Source: Membranipora membranacea (taxonomy: Eukaryota; Bryozoa; Gymnolaemata; Cheilostomatida; Membraniporidae). From it: a stretch of DNA of 64,000 nucleotides. The position numbers and the translations under genes were made by a program. The DNA lies in contig OU612067.1 in the NCBI GenBank assembly GCA_914767715.1, positions 32,090,162 to 32,154,161 of the forward strand, read 5' to 3'. A model generated the notes under the pieces. That model ran no database searches. It was not told where the DNA came from and was given only the letters and a program-made list of their open reading frames with translations. Of the stretch, positions 23,340 to 34,862 are shown piece by piece. Position 1 is the first letter of the stretch. The number at the start of each line of letters is the position of its first letter.

Positions 23340-23975
23340 TCATTTAGGCAGTAACACTATTCTTTCAATCAACCTGTTCCTCTGTAAGTGTTTTATGTTT
23401 GTTTTTACTTTATTGGTGTACTTATGACACTGTTGATTCAGCGTCTCTGACAGTGTGTTGATATCGGCAGCTGCTAGGCGATCAAAGTAGTGCTCCTCAT
23501 CATCATAAATGATTCGGAGCGCATGTTGTTGTGTTTTCTCCAGCTCCCCCTTCTGGTTGTCGGTAATAAAGGGATACAAGGCTGGTGAAACGTGACTGAT
23601 TGTTGGTATTATCTGGCTCTGGTAGAAATGGGTGAGTGATATTTGATCCTCTCCCGAAGTTTCAGGACGAGTAGGCCATGGATCTTTTTGTTGGCAGAGT
23701 TTCTGATGGCTGTTATATGTTCTGAGAAAGACAAGTGAGAATCTAGTGTCCAACCAAGAAGTCTTGCGTTTGCAACTGATTCCACTTAGTGTTGATGGTT
23801 CATAGACAGTGGATTGTTCATTTGTGATGTTTTCTTCAGAGCGACGTTGAGGCATTCGGTTTTCTCAGCATTAAGGCGCATCTTGTTCTGGATGGCCCAG
23901 TCTTGGCATTCATCAATCAATAGTTGTCGTATTTCTGGCAGGGCTCAAATTTGACTTCTGTTTTGTAATTAGAGT
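23340..23975 (-). pseudogene. Non-LTR retrotransposon RT/thumb and C-terminus
   Basis: Minus-strand frame 1 (23975 to about 23690) reads 'NKMRLNAEKTECLNV' (the N-x-x-K-T block of LINE RTs) and 'LGWTLDSHLSFSEHI'. After a frameshift the frame ending at 23340 reads 'FYQSQIIPTISHVSPALYPF' and 'QQHALRIIYDDEEHYFDRL'. These are successive parts of one CR1/L2/Rex-type ORF. 5'-truncated and frameshifted. Confidence 0.75.
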
Positions 23976-23979
23976 GGTT

Positions 23980-26450
23980 GTTGTAGCAGACTTTGAGAGC
24001 AGATAGTATGCGGTGACTCTTAACATGATGGGGTATTGGCCATTCCTCCACAGGTTTAGACTCCAAATAGCCTCTCTACATGTATTTGAAAGTCAGGTGC
24101 GATTAAAATTACATCATCCCAATATGAATACAAAGTTTTCAAATGCAGTCCACATAGCACTCTTACGATGAGTCATTGAACATTTGCCGACCAAAATTTC
24201 AGACCATAAGTAAGCACTTACCATTTTCACAATCCACTGGTGTTATATGCAGCTTTAACTTGTGAGTCTTGTTTTTTTCTCAGCTGCAGCGTTTTCCTTC
24301 TCATAGTAGCAACGTTTTTTTTCTATGTAGCAATTATGTCATATTTGAGTTGTGAATCATGATGTTTTGAGGGTAATCTCCACTTGAACTTTGAACACGA
24401 TATAGTCCAGATGACAGGGTTTCATGGTAATACATAATACTAGAGGTATTGTTTGAGGAATATTGCTCTCAATAGATGTCATTTTCCTCTAAAGTGGTGA
24501 TTGTAATGTTTGACCTTGATTGGTTTTTTTTGCAAACAAATATCTTCCCTGCGTTGGACAGTTTGAACACACTTCAATTTTTTCTGCAGCCACCATCTGA
24601 GGCCAGAAGGTACTGCTGATATTTATAGCACAACAAAGCCTGATTATATGCAGAAATATTTCTATGTTGCCATACAGTTCCAAAGCCTAAATCACTCCTT
24701 TGTGAGTTTTATGTGTTGGTCTGATCAATCATAGTCTTGTTTTATAGCCTGTTCTTTTCTCATCTGTAGAATTAAGTTAAAAAATCAGACTTGAATTGTA
24801 GATATGAGCAGTTGACAATATCTTTGAACTTACTATAACAATAGACTAGTTATATTTAGCTACAAGGTGCTAACAACCCTGTATACAGATTGAAGTTTGT
24901 TTCTTTCTTTGTGTATCCAGCCCTTTGTTCGGTATCCCCAGGTCAGACATTCTAAGAAACAAATATCTGCAGTCTACCAACCGGTCAATCTCAACTAGTG
25001 GTGTTTAATTGTGGACTTGCTCAAAGTTACAAGCAACCACAAGAGTTTGTTTTGATATTTGAATTCGATGCATATTGATTTAATCCTAAATTAGTAAATT
25101 ATATATAGGTATTGAATTTCAATTATTGGATTGCTTTTATTGCAAACTCCACCATGTTTTTTCGGTAATTGAGTTTCCCAAGATGATTCGGCATGGGATT
25201 TAACACTCCAAAAAGTTGTATTCGCTTCTATGAACACTGCAGTTACTCTTTAATTTGTTTCAATAATTATACATAAACAATCAGAAAAAAAACATTGACA
25301 AAACAATAAAAATGATTACACAAAAAGATAACTGATTTTTAATGAGATAATAAGCAAATTATAGCAGCCCAACTTAATTCAGTGTATTACCAGCCATTGT
25401 TGGATTAGTGGCTGCAGAGCGAGAGCTTTTCGAAATAGTGGAAAATTATTTTCCGCCATGAAGCAGATTTTCGGCCTTTCCGCGTTTTCCAGAACCCTCT
25501 ACTTCAATAAGCTGGTCATGTTCATATACATCTAATTCTACAGTAACAGTGTTCTAATAGTTTTGTGTTAAATAAACTATCATGTCCTCATGTGATTCAA
25601 TGTAATATTTAAATGTAAATGATGTTGATCCAGCGTTTTTAACAGCAAATAAGGATAACAAAAGGCTATTTAATAACCTTAACAGGATGTATATCCTCTC
25701 ATCCCAGAACGGTCAGATTTTCTACCTCTGAGTGCAGGATTGTGTTTGAATCCTAAAGAAGTAGATAGCTCCATTTTCTCCTTTATGTCTACCATATTGG
25801 TCTGAGTGTATGAGCAAAAGAGAAATTAGGTGATCTATCATGGATATTCTCATTAATAATTCCAGTTAAATTTATTTTATGAAAAAATATACCAGTTTAA
25901 ATGAAGTTGATTTTTCAAATCTTATCCAGTGTTTCAGCCTTTGCTCAAGCACGGAAGGCTTATCGGGCAGAGATGTTTTTTTATACAAGCTTGGTTTCAG
26001 GTAGCAGGGCAGTGTAGTCTAATTGAAGTGAAATATACCCTAGAGGAGTAAATGTTAGCTAAAGTTCAGTTTAGCAATATCTGAGGTGGGAGTTCATAAA
26101 GAGTATGGACGATGAATTAAAAACTTTTCTTTTCGATCATTTTTTCATTTACTGAGGATTCCCCTTCAGAAAAAACCCCAGCAAGTATGAGACTTGCTTG
26201 GTTGTAACCGCCTATTTCATATTACCCAAGTTTATTAATAACTAGAAAAATTTGGATTAAACTGATTCTGTTTCACTATGCTGATATAATTAGGTGTCGC
26301 ACTTAACGATAAACATTATATAACTCTATAAACTCATCCAAATTCTGATCCGTAGCAGCAAGATTTTTTGGTCTATAGAACAATGGGTATGATAAAAATA
26401 TATTATACTAATGAAAATAAGTCGCAGTTATCGCTGCAGAAATTTGTAGG
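23980..26450. other. No gene seen over 2.5 kb
   Basis: AT-rich sequence, no splice-consistent open frames, no obvious repeats. It may be intron or intergenic. Confidence 0.4.
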
Positions 26451-27629
26451 CTTTTATTTTTGAAAACCAACGAATCGGTTTATCATCTCTCTTTTAATGT
26501 CAGCAGATATGAGTCCTCTGACAGAAGTGACCTCTTGACCGGGCTGTCAGGGGTCGGTGGGAGTCCCTCCAACTCACCCAACCATCCCCGACAGTCAGCC
26601 CAGGCCTTTATTATAATATATATAAAAACTTTACTAATGACAATGAATAAAATGAGTTGTCTTGCCTTTTGATGGCAGGAATAACAGCAATTAAGAGGAG
26701 GAGAGGACCGCTCTTGATTGTGAAAGAGTATTATAATTATTCAAACAAGAAAAGTGATAATAAAGTAATAAGCAAAAAAAGGAAAAAGTTATGCTGCAAG
26801 AAGACAACTTTGGGAGACAGCATATTGTTCAATTTTTTTGTTCTGTAGGATATTACTGTAGTAAAATTGTCAGTTGGTATTTTAAGGGAATCACATTGAC
26901 AGCAGATCGATTGTATTTATGGTGAAGCACAGTATTGATGGATAACTAATGTTACCCAAGCAATAGTACTTTCAATCAGAATGTGAATTGTGATTTCGAA
27001 AACATAAGACAAGAGAAAAGAAAAATGAAAACAATAAGTACAGGGCAGCAAATCTGCAGTCAGATAGTACATTCAATGACAATGCTAGCCCAACATGGGA
27101 TTAAATTTTGCTGATAAAAATGGAAGATCACTTTTTACCTAGATCTGTTTTAAAACTATTAGTTAGGTGGTGAACCAGATCACTGTTATAAGATCTTATC
27201 AATAAATTATAAACACACAAATATCATGCAGTGCAAAATGTTAAAAAATATATTATGATGAGACTGGGAAAATATGCATGCCATAATAACATCAGTTACG
27301 TTATCCCTTTCATTAAAAAACAGAAGAAAGACTGAGATACAAATAACTCCCCTTGGTAATAATAACGACAGGGAAAAGGTAAACTAGGTTAAATCAAAAA
27401 AAGAAAAATTCAAAAATAACTGAATCACATTGAGCTTGTGCAGCAGCTGAGAGATTTATTGCGCTGTTGGTGGTTTTCTATCAGCCGCAAGTTCGGGTTA
27501 GTCCGTCCTAACACCTGCTTCAGTACTAGGCTTGAAAAGAGGGCCCCTGTGAATACGAGAGAGATTGTATACCATCCGGCTATGAGCTAGAGGTGCCAGG
27601 ATGACCATGCTCCCTCCGTTTGCCCAGAT

Positions 27630-27810
27630 GCGTTCAGTACGAAAACGCTGCCTTGACTCGCATTCGGCGGTACAAGTAGTGCAGCATTTGACTGACTTGT
27701 GGCTCTTTACGGTCATGAGTTCGGCAAACAAGCTCTTCTCGTAACCCATGAGAAATGTGACTAAGGATTTTCGGCTGATCTATAATAACACAAACTTGGA
27801 TATTAATATT
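27630..27810 (-). pseudogene. Terminal-exon paralogue, Tyr replaced by Phe
   Basis: After an acceptor-like 'gttattatag' (minus, at about 27785) the exon reads 'KSLFAELMTVKSHKSVKCC' and 'TAECESRQRF', matching the last exon at 50040-50177. The motif position that carries Tyr in the array is Phe here. The splice phase does not agree with the donor at 27998, so the locus is probably a pseudogene. Confidence 0.55.
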
Positions 27811-27997
27811 CTTATAATATGTAGCAGGAACTAACAATAACAATCAATAATTTTCTTCTTTCCTATTCCTTTCAAATATATTCAGTGATAGTGATGACAT
27901 TGTAAACCAGGACTACTAATAATGATGATTGAAAGCAAACTAAAAAGGCTAAAAAACTGACAACGACACTGTCAAAAATTAATGTGTGTTCACTAAC

Positions 27998-28194
27998 CTG
28001 TCCTTCTGACTTAACCTTCCTAGCTGACAGATCTCAGCATATTTGGAGCGGGTGAGTGCGTTGCCCGTTACTGATTTGATCAGGAAAATACGATCAGTGC
28101 AGCATTTGACGGACTTCTGGCTTCTGGAGCTTCCCAGTTGGCATATCTCAGCGTATTTGGAGTGGGTGAGTACGGTGCTTGTCAGTGGGGTGAT
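27998..28194 (-). pseudogene. Fused double tyrosine-motif exon
   Basis: 197 bp: acceptor 'attttt cag' before 28194, donor CAG|GTTAGT at 27998. Encodes two motif units in one exon, each with 'SKYAEICQLG'. Between them is 'RIFLIKS', which corresponds in DNA to the end of an intron and its acceptor, so an intron has been largely deleted and the two units joined. Each motif fits S-x-Y-x-x-I. Confidence 0.6.
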
Positions 28195-28329
28195 CTGAAA
28201 AATTGAAATCAATGTAATTTAATTGTTGGTTTGCACAGCTGCATGCATAACATGAACAAATAATTACACAACCAGATAACTTTCTTTCCTAATGGGGGGC
28301 TATGCAAGCTTATCTCAAGTGCTTTTTAT

Positions 28330-28780
28330 TTTATTTTTTGCTAATAAGAACAAAGTTATTGAAATGATAATTAATAAAAAAAGGACTGTCTAACCGACCG
28401 ACTAACCAGTTTGTATGTTTGAAAACCCGTTTCACGTTTCCTCCAAACCTTTGCAATAAATATTCTTGCTGATAAGCTATCGGCACATTGTAATCAATAG
28501 CTGTGTACAAGTGCTTACATGGCTTTTTATCTCGTTAGCTTTTATTTCAGTTACATTTAATTTTTTACTCGAAATGATGTATAGAGGAGTGAGATGTGAA
28601 TCATGGCATAGCACTAAGGGTACACTAACTGCACTTCCGGTTTCAGTTTACAACTTAACAGTCAAGGAAATATTTTTTTTTCATATGCTAAGAAATAAAA
28701 CATCATAGACACTACTATAGATCTACACCTTTCAGAGGCTGAAGAATGTGAGTTTGAAGGTGTACACTCAATCAACAATC
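28330..28780. other. No gene seen
   Basis: AT-rich. No exon that continues the paralogue. Confidence 0.4.
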
Positions 28781-28789
28781 ACCATTTTA

Positions 28790-29080
28790 TAATGGAAAAT
28801 CATAACAAAATGTCTGAGCCTTGTACTGTTGTCCCCGGAGCTCAGACACATGGTGATTTCCTAACCGAGACCCAGCCTCCTGGGGATGAGGACCAAAGCC
28901 AGGGAGATTCTGCAGAGGATATTCATGACCACAATGGCTACACCTGTGGCCAAAATAGTCCACAACCACCTGGCCAGGGATTTCTCCTCTAAAATTGGGG
29001 CCAGCAGATTGCTTGAGGACAGCCCGCAATCAGGCCTGGTCATGAGCAAGCTAAAAACATTCCTGTACCCACTAATTTGA
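28790..29080 (+). pseudogene. Possible retroelement leader ORF remnant
   Basis: Two overlapping plus frames: one acidic, Gln/Asp-rich (28792-28992), the other with 'RDFSSKIGASRLLEDS' (28886-29080). The local base composition is more GC-rich than the flanks. A gag-like piece of the DIRS element seen at 30.2 kb is possible but I cannot show it. Confidence 0.2.
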
Positions 29081-29138
29081 CTGAGCTCAGGTCCCGTAGG
29101 GTGAATGATGGTGTATTCAATGCCATGGCAGCATTTGC

Positions 29139-29600
29139 TCAGCTCCCCTCTCTCCCTTGTAACGAAGTAGCTCCAACTTGCCTCTTTCCTTTGCTGGTGA
29201 CCACTTTTCCCAGGTTTTGAACTGTGGTGACACCAGTTTTGTCTAGGTTATAAATTCTCTGGGGTGTAAACTTATTCCCGTCCATTGCAGAAGCCAACTT
29301 TTCAAAATATCTGTCGAATGTAGGTCCGTTGAAGCCCACTTGACGAGATAGAGAGGCTGCTTCTGGTGACCTGATTGATAGCGAAAATTCTGTTTCATGA
29401 ATGCGCTTAACCAATCGATACCTGCTTTCTAATCCCGCATCCAGCTATATGGAATTTTCAGTTTGTTCTTATAGGCATAGTCAAAAGCTAACTTCTGTGA
29501 CTTTTCCTTGCTCAGGCCATAAATCTTTGAGTCCATCAAGTTGTTCCTCTTGCACTGCAGTCACTATTTGCTTTACTGATGCAAACTTGGCATATCCAAT
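29139..29600 (-). pseudogene. pogo/Tigger-type transposase fragment
   Basis: Minus strand. From about 29560: 'AFDYAYKNKLKIPYSW', a stop, 'GIDWLSAFM' (CENP-B-type helix-turn-helix), a frameshift, then 'FSLSIRSPEAASL' and 'RIYNLDKTGVTTVQ' (start of the DDE domain; the family reads N-x-D-E-T-G, here Glu is Lys), ending with 'SKGKRQVGAT' at about 29170. Only the N-terminal half is present. Dead copy of a Tc1/mariner-pogo element. Confidence 0.75.
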
Positions 29601-29639
29601 TTGGTCACCTTCCTTAACTTTAGATTTCATGTAATGAAC

Positions 29640-30220
29640 TAACGTCATTCTTTCGATGCCTTTGGCTATGGCTGCTCACAAAACAACCGTCTCTGTCTTT
29701 CTTTTGTAGTTGCATACCATATTCAACCTAAAGTTTTACCAAATTCAATCTGAAATACTGTGTTAATTTTTTTTTAAACTAGATGAACAAATGTTTGACT
29801 GAGTGGGGTAGGTTGTGCATTTGCTCAACCTGCCCAAATAGCGGATGAACTATATGACAGAAATTAGCTTTTAGACAATAGCAAATTGCAGAAAATATAC
29901 TCAAAAATGGTGGTTCTGTATCATTTGAGACTTTTTAGCATAACTTTACCATCAATTTGTAGAAATGTTAATATATGGTTGGACCAATATTACATTATAT
30001 TATATTTTGCACTGAAAGCAAAGTAAAATCCAAATTTATTCAAATTTTATCACTGACCATGTGTCTGTTTCTTCAATTCCAAATGGCCCGCAAATGACCA
30101 TATACATTAAACAAGAGAAGAAAACTACATAAAATTGCACACATACATGAGAATTAGCAGTGAACTACCTGCCCCATTGAACTACCTACCCCACCTTCCC
30201 CTACCTATCATTCACTCATT
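29640..30220. other. No gene seen
   Basis: AT-rich spacer; a 'ctgccccattgaactaccta' patch near 30170 looks repetitive but is short. Confidence 0.35.
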
Positions 30221-30224
30221 TTAA

Positions 30225-31110
30225 GATGGAACATCCAGATTTCCACACTGAGTTAGTCAAGAAAGATGATCGGTTTGCTAGCATTGATTTAACCAATGCA
30301 TATTTTGCTGTCTCAATCCATAAATCAATTGGAAGTTCCTCAAATTACTTTGGAGAGGAAAACTTTATCATTACAAATGTCTGGTCGCCATGACGAGGAT
30401 CGGGCTTAACAGTGCTGTTAATATTGCTTTGAATCTCCTTTCAAATCTAGACTTTACTGTAAACATGGAAAAGTGGTTCTGGAACCCACAAAAAAGTATT
30501 AAACACTTGGGGGTAACTTTACAAACTTGGGTTGGATGCATCAGGTGGTAATCATAGTGTTGGCGGAAGCTGGCAGCCCGATAAGGCTATTATGAGCAAT
30601 AACTGGCTCAAGCTGTATGCTTTGAAAGCTGTCTCTGCTTTAGTGTGTAATAGCAAGATTTCAGCAAAGCTCGACAACCCTTGTGCTATTTATTACATCA
30701 ATAATCGGGGTGGTGTTATTCAAACCTAAATGACTTTTCCAGGGAATTTTGGGCTTAGTGCAAGCAAATGAATGTAATAATTCATGCATCTCATGTGCTA
30801 GGCGTGGCTGGTTTTCGCTCAAGAAATTTCAAGGACAATACTGAATTGTCCTTGTCTGACAGCGTGTATGACTATATTGTAAATCAATGGGGGTCCCCTG
30901 AAGTGGACTTATTTGCCTCTAGGCTAAATCATTAAGACCAACAATACTACTCATGGCAGCCTGACCCAGCTTGTTCTTGCCTAGATGCTTTCTCTATGGA
31001 CTGGGCTCAGTTTGGACTGGCTTATGCATTCCCACCATTTGGTCTGATGCGTAGGGTTGTGCATAAATCTCTGTCGGTCCCTCCTGCTCTAGGCCGTATC
31101 CGGTTGCAGC
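30225..31110 (+). pseudogene. DIRS-type retrotransposon RT-RNase H remnant
   Basis: Plus-strand pieces in the family order, in shifting frames: 'DRFASIDLTNAYFAVSIH' (RT), 'NMEKWFWNPQKSIKHLG' (RT end), a frame at 30532-30729 with 'DASGGNHSVGGSWQ' and 'AIYYINNRGG' (RNase H), then 'HASHVLGVAGFRS', 'EVDLFASRLNH' and 'LDAFSMDWAQFGLAYAFPPF'. These are diagnostic of DIRS/tyrosine-recombinase elements. The YADD region is deleted and no recombinase domain was found. Its end overlaps, antisense, the YqaJ-type exon. Confidence 0.75.
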
Positions 31111-31359
31111 ATTGCCTTTTATAAGGTGCATATAAAAGAGATTCAATAGTGTTTTTTGGAGAGCTTTTACTTTTCATAGTATATATTGTACCAAAGTTGC
31201 TTGCGGTCAGTCTATGCCGCCTTTCCTCTAGCCAAGCCTCGCTTCTCTGAATGCTGTTTTGCAGATCTTTCAATTGAGTAACATATTGATCCATCTTAGC
31301 TTTCAGGTCCTCTATTCCCAAGTCACAATCCTTAGCTGCCTCCTTGCGGTATGTATTGT
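31070..31359 (-). CDS. YqaJ-like nuclease exon
   Basis: Acceptor 'catttttcag' (minus) before 31359. Encodes a coiled start ('MDQYVTQLKDLQNSIQ'), then 'EERRHRLTASNFGTI' and, after a +1 shift near 31130, 'AATGYGLEQEGPTEIYA'. R-L-T-A-S-x-F and Y-G-x-E-x-E are the hallmarks of YqaJ/lambda-exonuclease-type domains. It is the last exon found; the C-terminal catalytic E-x-K part is missing, cut where the DIRS fragment begins. Confidence 0.65.
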
Positions 31360-32190
31360 CTGAAAAATGAAAAAGGTCGCATTGTTTTCAATTCTGAACA
31401 CTGAGTCAATAGATGAACTTGGTGCCATAAAGATCTGAATTTCCTTAACATAAGTGTGCTTTATTCCATTATTCTTGATATTACAGGTGAATCTTTACTG
31501 AGGAAGCTATTATTCTTAAAATATTTAAGTTACACCATTGACTTTCTATCTTATTCTTGACAATTAAATGTTAGCTTGAGCGGAATAAATGTAGACTCAC
31601 TAGCTATCTTTCCCAAATAAATTAAATGGATGCTTCATAAATAACTTGTTGCGGGTTTTGCGTTTACATACCATCTGGAGACTTGACATTTTCTTTTGTT
31701 CTCTGTCTTTTTCTCTCATTTGTAGAGTAGAATGTTGCATTGTTCTTTCTGTTGTTATCACAGGCATCCAAAAAATGTTGTCCCTATGTTGTCGATTTTC
31801 CTTTCGACCCGTCTCTGACCGATGTTGAACAGCGAGTCACAATTCACATGACTATAGTAGAGCTGATGCGTAAATGTTCAACAAAGTTGAGAACTGACAT
31901 TTATTTTTCCAAATGACTCACCATAGCACCTGGTGCTCCACGATTGGGACTTCCCTCTATATCTGTCGCCTTGTTTGCATTTAGAACTCACCTTACGTTC
32001 ATGAAACTTTCAGCCAAATTAGTTGTCAGCCCCATTCTTATGTACTGTACATAAGTAATTCTTGTAAGAAGTCCCTAAAAAATATTATGACATACAGTCT
32101 CATATGTCCTTCGGCATGTCAGATTCATTTCATTTCTCAAACTTGATGTTTTTGGGGTATGATTCTGGAAAAACATCTTCTGACATTGTG
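31360..32190. other. Intron of the THAP-transposase gene
   Basis: No exon recognised; AT-rich. An open plus-strand frame at 31646-31828 has no motif and is left out. Confidence 0.4.
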
Positions 32191-32239
32191 ACCAGGTGTC
32201 CATGTTTAATATAAAGATTGGCCTATCCTGAACATTCTC

Positions 32240-32586
32240 TTCATGCTGCATACAGCCAGTTGACCTTAATGAGATAATTACCTGTATTTTTTTGATGGTA
32301 TCTCTCTCCCATGGGAAGTTCCCCCTCCTCCTTAGGGTAGGTGCAGCCAAGGTCCTCTGAGCACAATTTGTGGTTACATGGCACAGACTATAATTCATGC
32401 CTGCCTTCTTCATCAAATTATCAGGTAAATCTTTACTAAGAATCATTCTGATGCTATATACCATCTTCCTAACTTGTCTTTGGGACAACCTGTTTGTATT
32501 ATCTTTTTTTTTTTCAAGTGTTCTCTGAGGTTTTTGGTAGCGTGGTTGGCACACCCAATCTTCCTTATTTGTGTTCCATAGGACAC
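32240..32586 (-). CDS. Mutator-core exon with 'CANH' motif and poly-A frameshift
   Basis: Acceptor 'ggtttctag' before 32586, phase 0, in register with the previous exon. Encodes 'QIRKIGCANHATKNLREHL', where the family has K-I-x-C-x-N-H, then an 11-base A run (32504-32514). After it the frame that looks coding ('LSQRQVRKMVYSIRMIL') is shifted by one. A likely donor KIQ|GTAATT lies near 32280. Confidence 0.6.
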
Positions 32587-32831
32587 CTAGAAACCAAGTG
32601 AGAGTTGACATTTATCTAGAGTCAGCATCTATTGAGTTGGAATCTGACTAATGTCCGGTGTTTGCCCTCAATAGTGAATTTTAAGCTGTCCTGATAAAAG
32701 CAGATTTAACAAAAAGGGTTCATCTAATGACTCCTATGGTCTATATGGCCTTCTACCGATAATCATGCATTGCTCTCCCATCGACTCAATTCTTATATCA
32801 AGATTGTGTGACATAATCCAAATTCTCTCAC

Positions 32832-33052
32832 ATTGCAAATTATTGCGTCGGCTGTAGTTGAGTCCCCGTTTGCTTCATATTCTAGATAGTAGCAAGCAAA
32901 CTTGTCAGGTCCGTCATTGAATGCCTCAACAAGGGCACTCGTCTCCATACTACCAGCACTGGAAACTCTGTGGTTCTTAGCACAACTGTGAGCTTTGTTA
33001 GGGCTCGTTTTGCAGCTGTGGCAAGCTGAATTACTTGGTTTTACAGCCAGCA
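32832..33052 (-). CDS. Mutator-core exon with second catalytic Asp
   Basis: 221 bp, phase 1 in, phase 0 out; donor AAT|GTGAGA at 32831. Encodes a Cys pair 'ACHSCKTSP', then 'SAGSMETSALVEAFND' and 'EYEANGDSTTADAI'. G-D-S after about 45 residues of the S-M-E block is the second Asp block of this transposase core. Confidence 0.65.
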
Positions 33053-33246
33053 CTCTCTGTGTCTCTACTCAAATCAAGACTCCCACGCCTTTTAACAAAA
33101 ATATCCATCAAAGTTTTGGCTACAAATTCGCCAATGTCTCAGGTCATATATGGTCATAATATCTGCCAAATTTCTAATTTATTTATGACGTGCAGACAGA
33201 TAGAAAAATGTTTTCTTACTCCACTCTCCACAGCATTGTGACTTAC

Positions 33247-33459
33247 CTGATGTTGAATTGTATGAGTGACCTCGTGACTCTTTCAACCACCCTCCATTGA
33301 CTACAACTCTTATCCATGGTTTTCCATCGAAGAACTGTCCTTTTTCCTCGGCAATCTGTATCTCAACATTATGAGCAGCTTGAACCTCCTTCTCCCAAGC
33401 ACCTTTGATCTTCTCACCCACTTTCCTCTCCATATTACTGAAGGTGTTTGCTCTGATAA
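33247..33459 (-). CDS. Mutator-core exon with 'VNGGW' first catalytic block
   Basis: 213 bp; acceptor 'ataatattcag' before 33459 and donor CAG|GTAAGT at 33246. Encodes 'WIRVVVNGGWLKESRGHSYN', equivalent to the family's V-x-x-D-G-x-W-x-K-R. The Asp is Asn here, which would be expected to inactivate the enzyme. Confidence 0.65.
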
Positions 33460-33706
33460 CTGAATATTATAGAGTAGTCCTTATGTTATGTTATGTTCTC
33501 AGTAAGTTTCATGTCTGGTTTGGGAGGCAGTATTTTAATATCACAATGGTGACATATGAATTTAATATGCCCAATTTTACACCTTTTGGAGATAAATTCT
33601 ATTGCATAAGATTGTCAACTCACAAAAAAATTGCCCAGGTGAGGGCAATAATAACGATAATCATAATAATGCAGACAAACAACTTGACTTACGCTTTTGT
33701 AAATAC

Positions 33707-33797
33707 CTGGCAAGTTGATAGCGGACATCACTTCATTTAGAGGTCGCGCTCCAAGTCCTGCAGATATACGGCCAACAACTAAATTGGGGGCTAGGTT
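33707..33797 (-). CDS. Mutator-core exon, 'VGRISAGLGARPLNEVM'
   Basis: 91 bp; acceptor 'gattgcag' before 33797, donor CCAG|GTATTT. Reads 'LAPNLVVGRISAGLGARPLN', the helical block that precedes the catalytic core in this family (small residues G-x-G plus a proline-ended helix). Phase joins exactly with the 33247-33459 exon. Confidence 0.6.
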
Positions 33798-33809
33798 CTG
33801 CAATCAATA

Positions 33810-34610
33810 GAAAGGATATATTATTATATGCAACTTTATTCTATCACGCTGATAAATTTGCTCAAAAATTACTGGTCATTATTTATTATATTTCATATAT
33901 CAGGTTCCTGCAGTAGGGAGTCATTGTCATAGCTTAACTGTCCATAGTCCATGCTGCAAACCCTATAGGAGAAAATGTCAGCATGCTGGATAGCAATCAC
34001 TCCTCTCCCCCAGAGTTAATAAATACAGCAAATTAAATATAATGTGCAGTGTGTTGCAGTCAACATGATTGTATGTCAGCTGATAATTTGTCAATTTTAG
34101 TTTGCAAAAAGATGAATGTCAATACAACATGGCACTTATTGTTCCACTTCCACTCCACGCTGGAAGCAAGGAAATTGGCTCCCCATGTATAAAGAGAAGA
34201 TAACTCAGATTTTCTGTTGCATAAAGATGAATGTCAACACAGCATGAGACTAAGTCTTATCAGGGAGGGTGGGACCTTAGACGGTTGACAATTCCAATCT
34301 GTGTAAACCATTTGCGATGGAGGAACACTAACTAAATTGAGTTTTTAGTCTATACTCATAGCCTCAAGCATTGTATATGTGCAGTATCTGGCACAGTGAC
34401 CAGGGCTGTCATACCTCCCATCACCAGCAAGCCTTATGTGCTCTGTAAAGAAAGTCCCACGCTTGAATAAAATAAAACACATTTTACGACAAAGGTCAAA
34501 GTCTGTCTGATTAGAGGTGTAATATATTTTCTTGGATTTATGTTTGGTTATTCTTTGAACTAGCTAAACTCATTTTTAATCCAAACAGCAAATGATTAGA
34601 AAAATGTACA
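33810..34610. other. Intron of the THAP-transposase gene
   Basis: Contains a duplicated 'aaagatgaatgtcaa.acagcat' motif (about 34108 and 34225). The phase change between the flanking exons suggests an exon is missing here. Confidence 0.4.
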
Positions 34611-34615
34611 CTGAC

Positions 34616-34779
34616 CTTGATCGTGTAAATCCTGCTTGATACTTCTAAGACTTTCGTTGAATGTACAATCGGCTTCGGGCAATATCAATTTCCTCTGATA
34701 GTCTGAGTATGTGGCTGAACTTATGAATTGGATGTCACACTCATCCATGAATTTTGATATCCCTGTGTAAGACTGACCT
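34616..34779 (-). CDS. N-terminal transposase exon
   Basis: 164 bp; acceptor 'gcttttag' before 34779, donor CAAG|GTCAGT. Encodes 'GQSYTGISKFMDECDIQFIS' and 'YQRKLILPEAD', the block in which THAP-type elements have G-x-S-x-x-K and a Y/F-x-x-x-Q-x-x-x-L-x-P pattern. Confidence 0.55.
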
Positions 34780-34862
34780 CTAAAAGCATAGGATATAAAA
34801 CAAAAAAACTAACACAGTTTTGTCAAATGCTTGGATTGTTTATATACTCTTTGTCATTAGTT

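Larger units (their letters stand above)
26600..28330 (-). repeat. Partial paralogue of the tyrosine-exon gene 3' end
   Basis: Same orientation and order as 49400-50310: 'gagttgtcttgcctt.tgatggcagg' at 26650 and 49450, 'gtcagttggtattttaagg' at 26868 and 49632, 'cgctgcc.tgactcgcattcggc' at 27650 and 50047, and 'ccagataactttctt.cctaatg' at 28273 and 50256. Divergence is roughly 15-20%. The upstream exon array is missing. Confidence 0.8.

Noticed and set aside
22330-26450. Short open frames in AT-rich DNA, e.g. 24489-24683
   Set aside because: No motif, no splice support, no paralogue.
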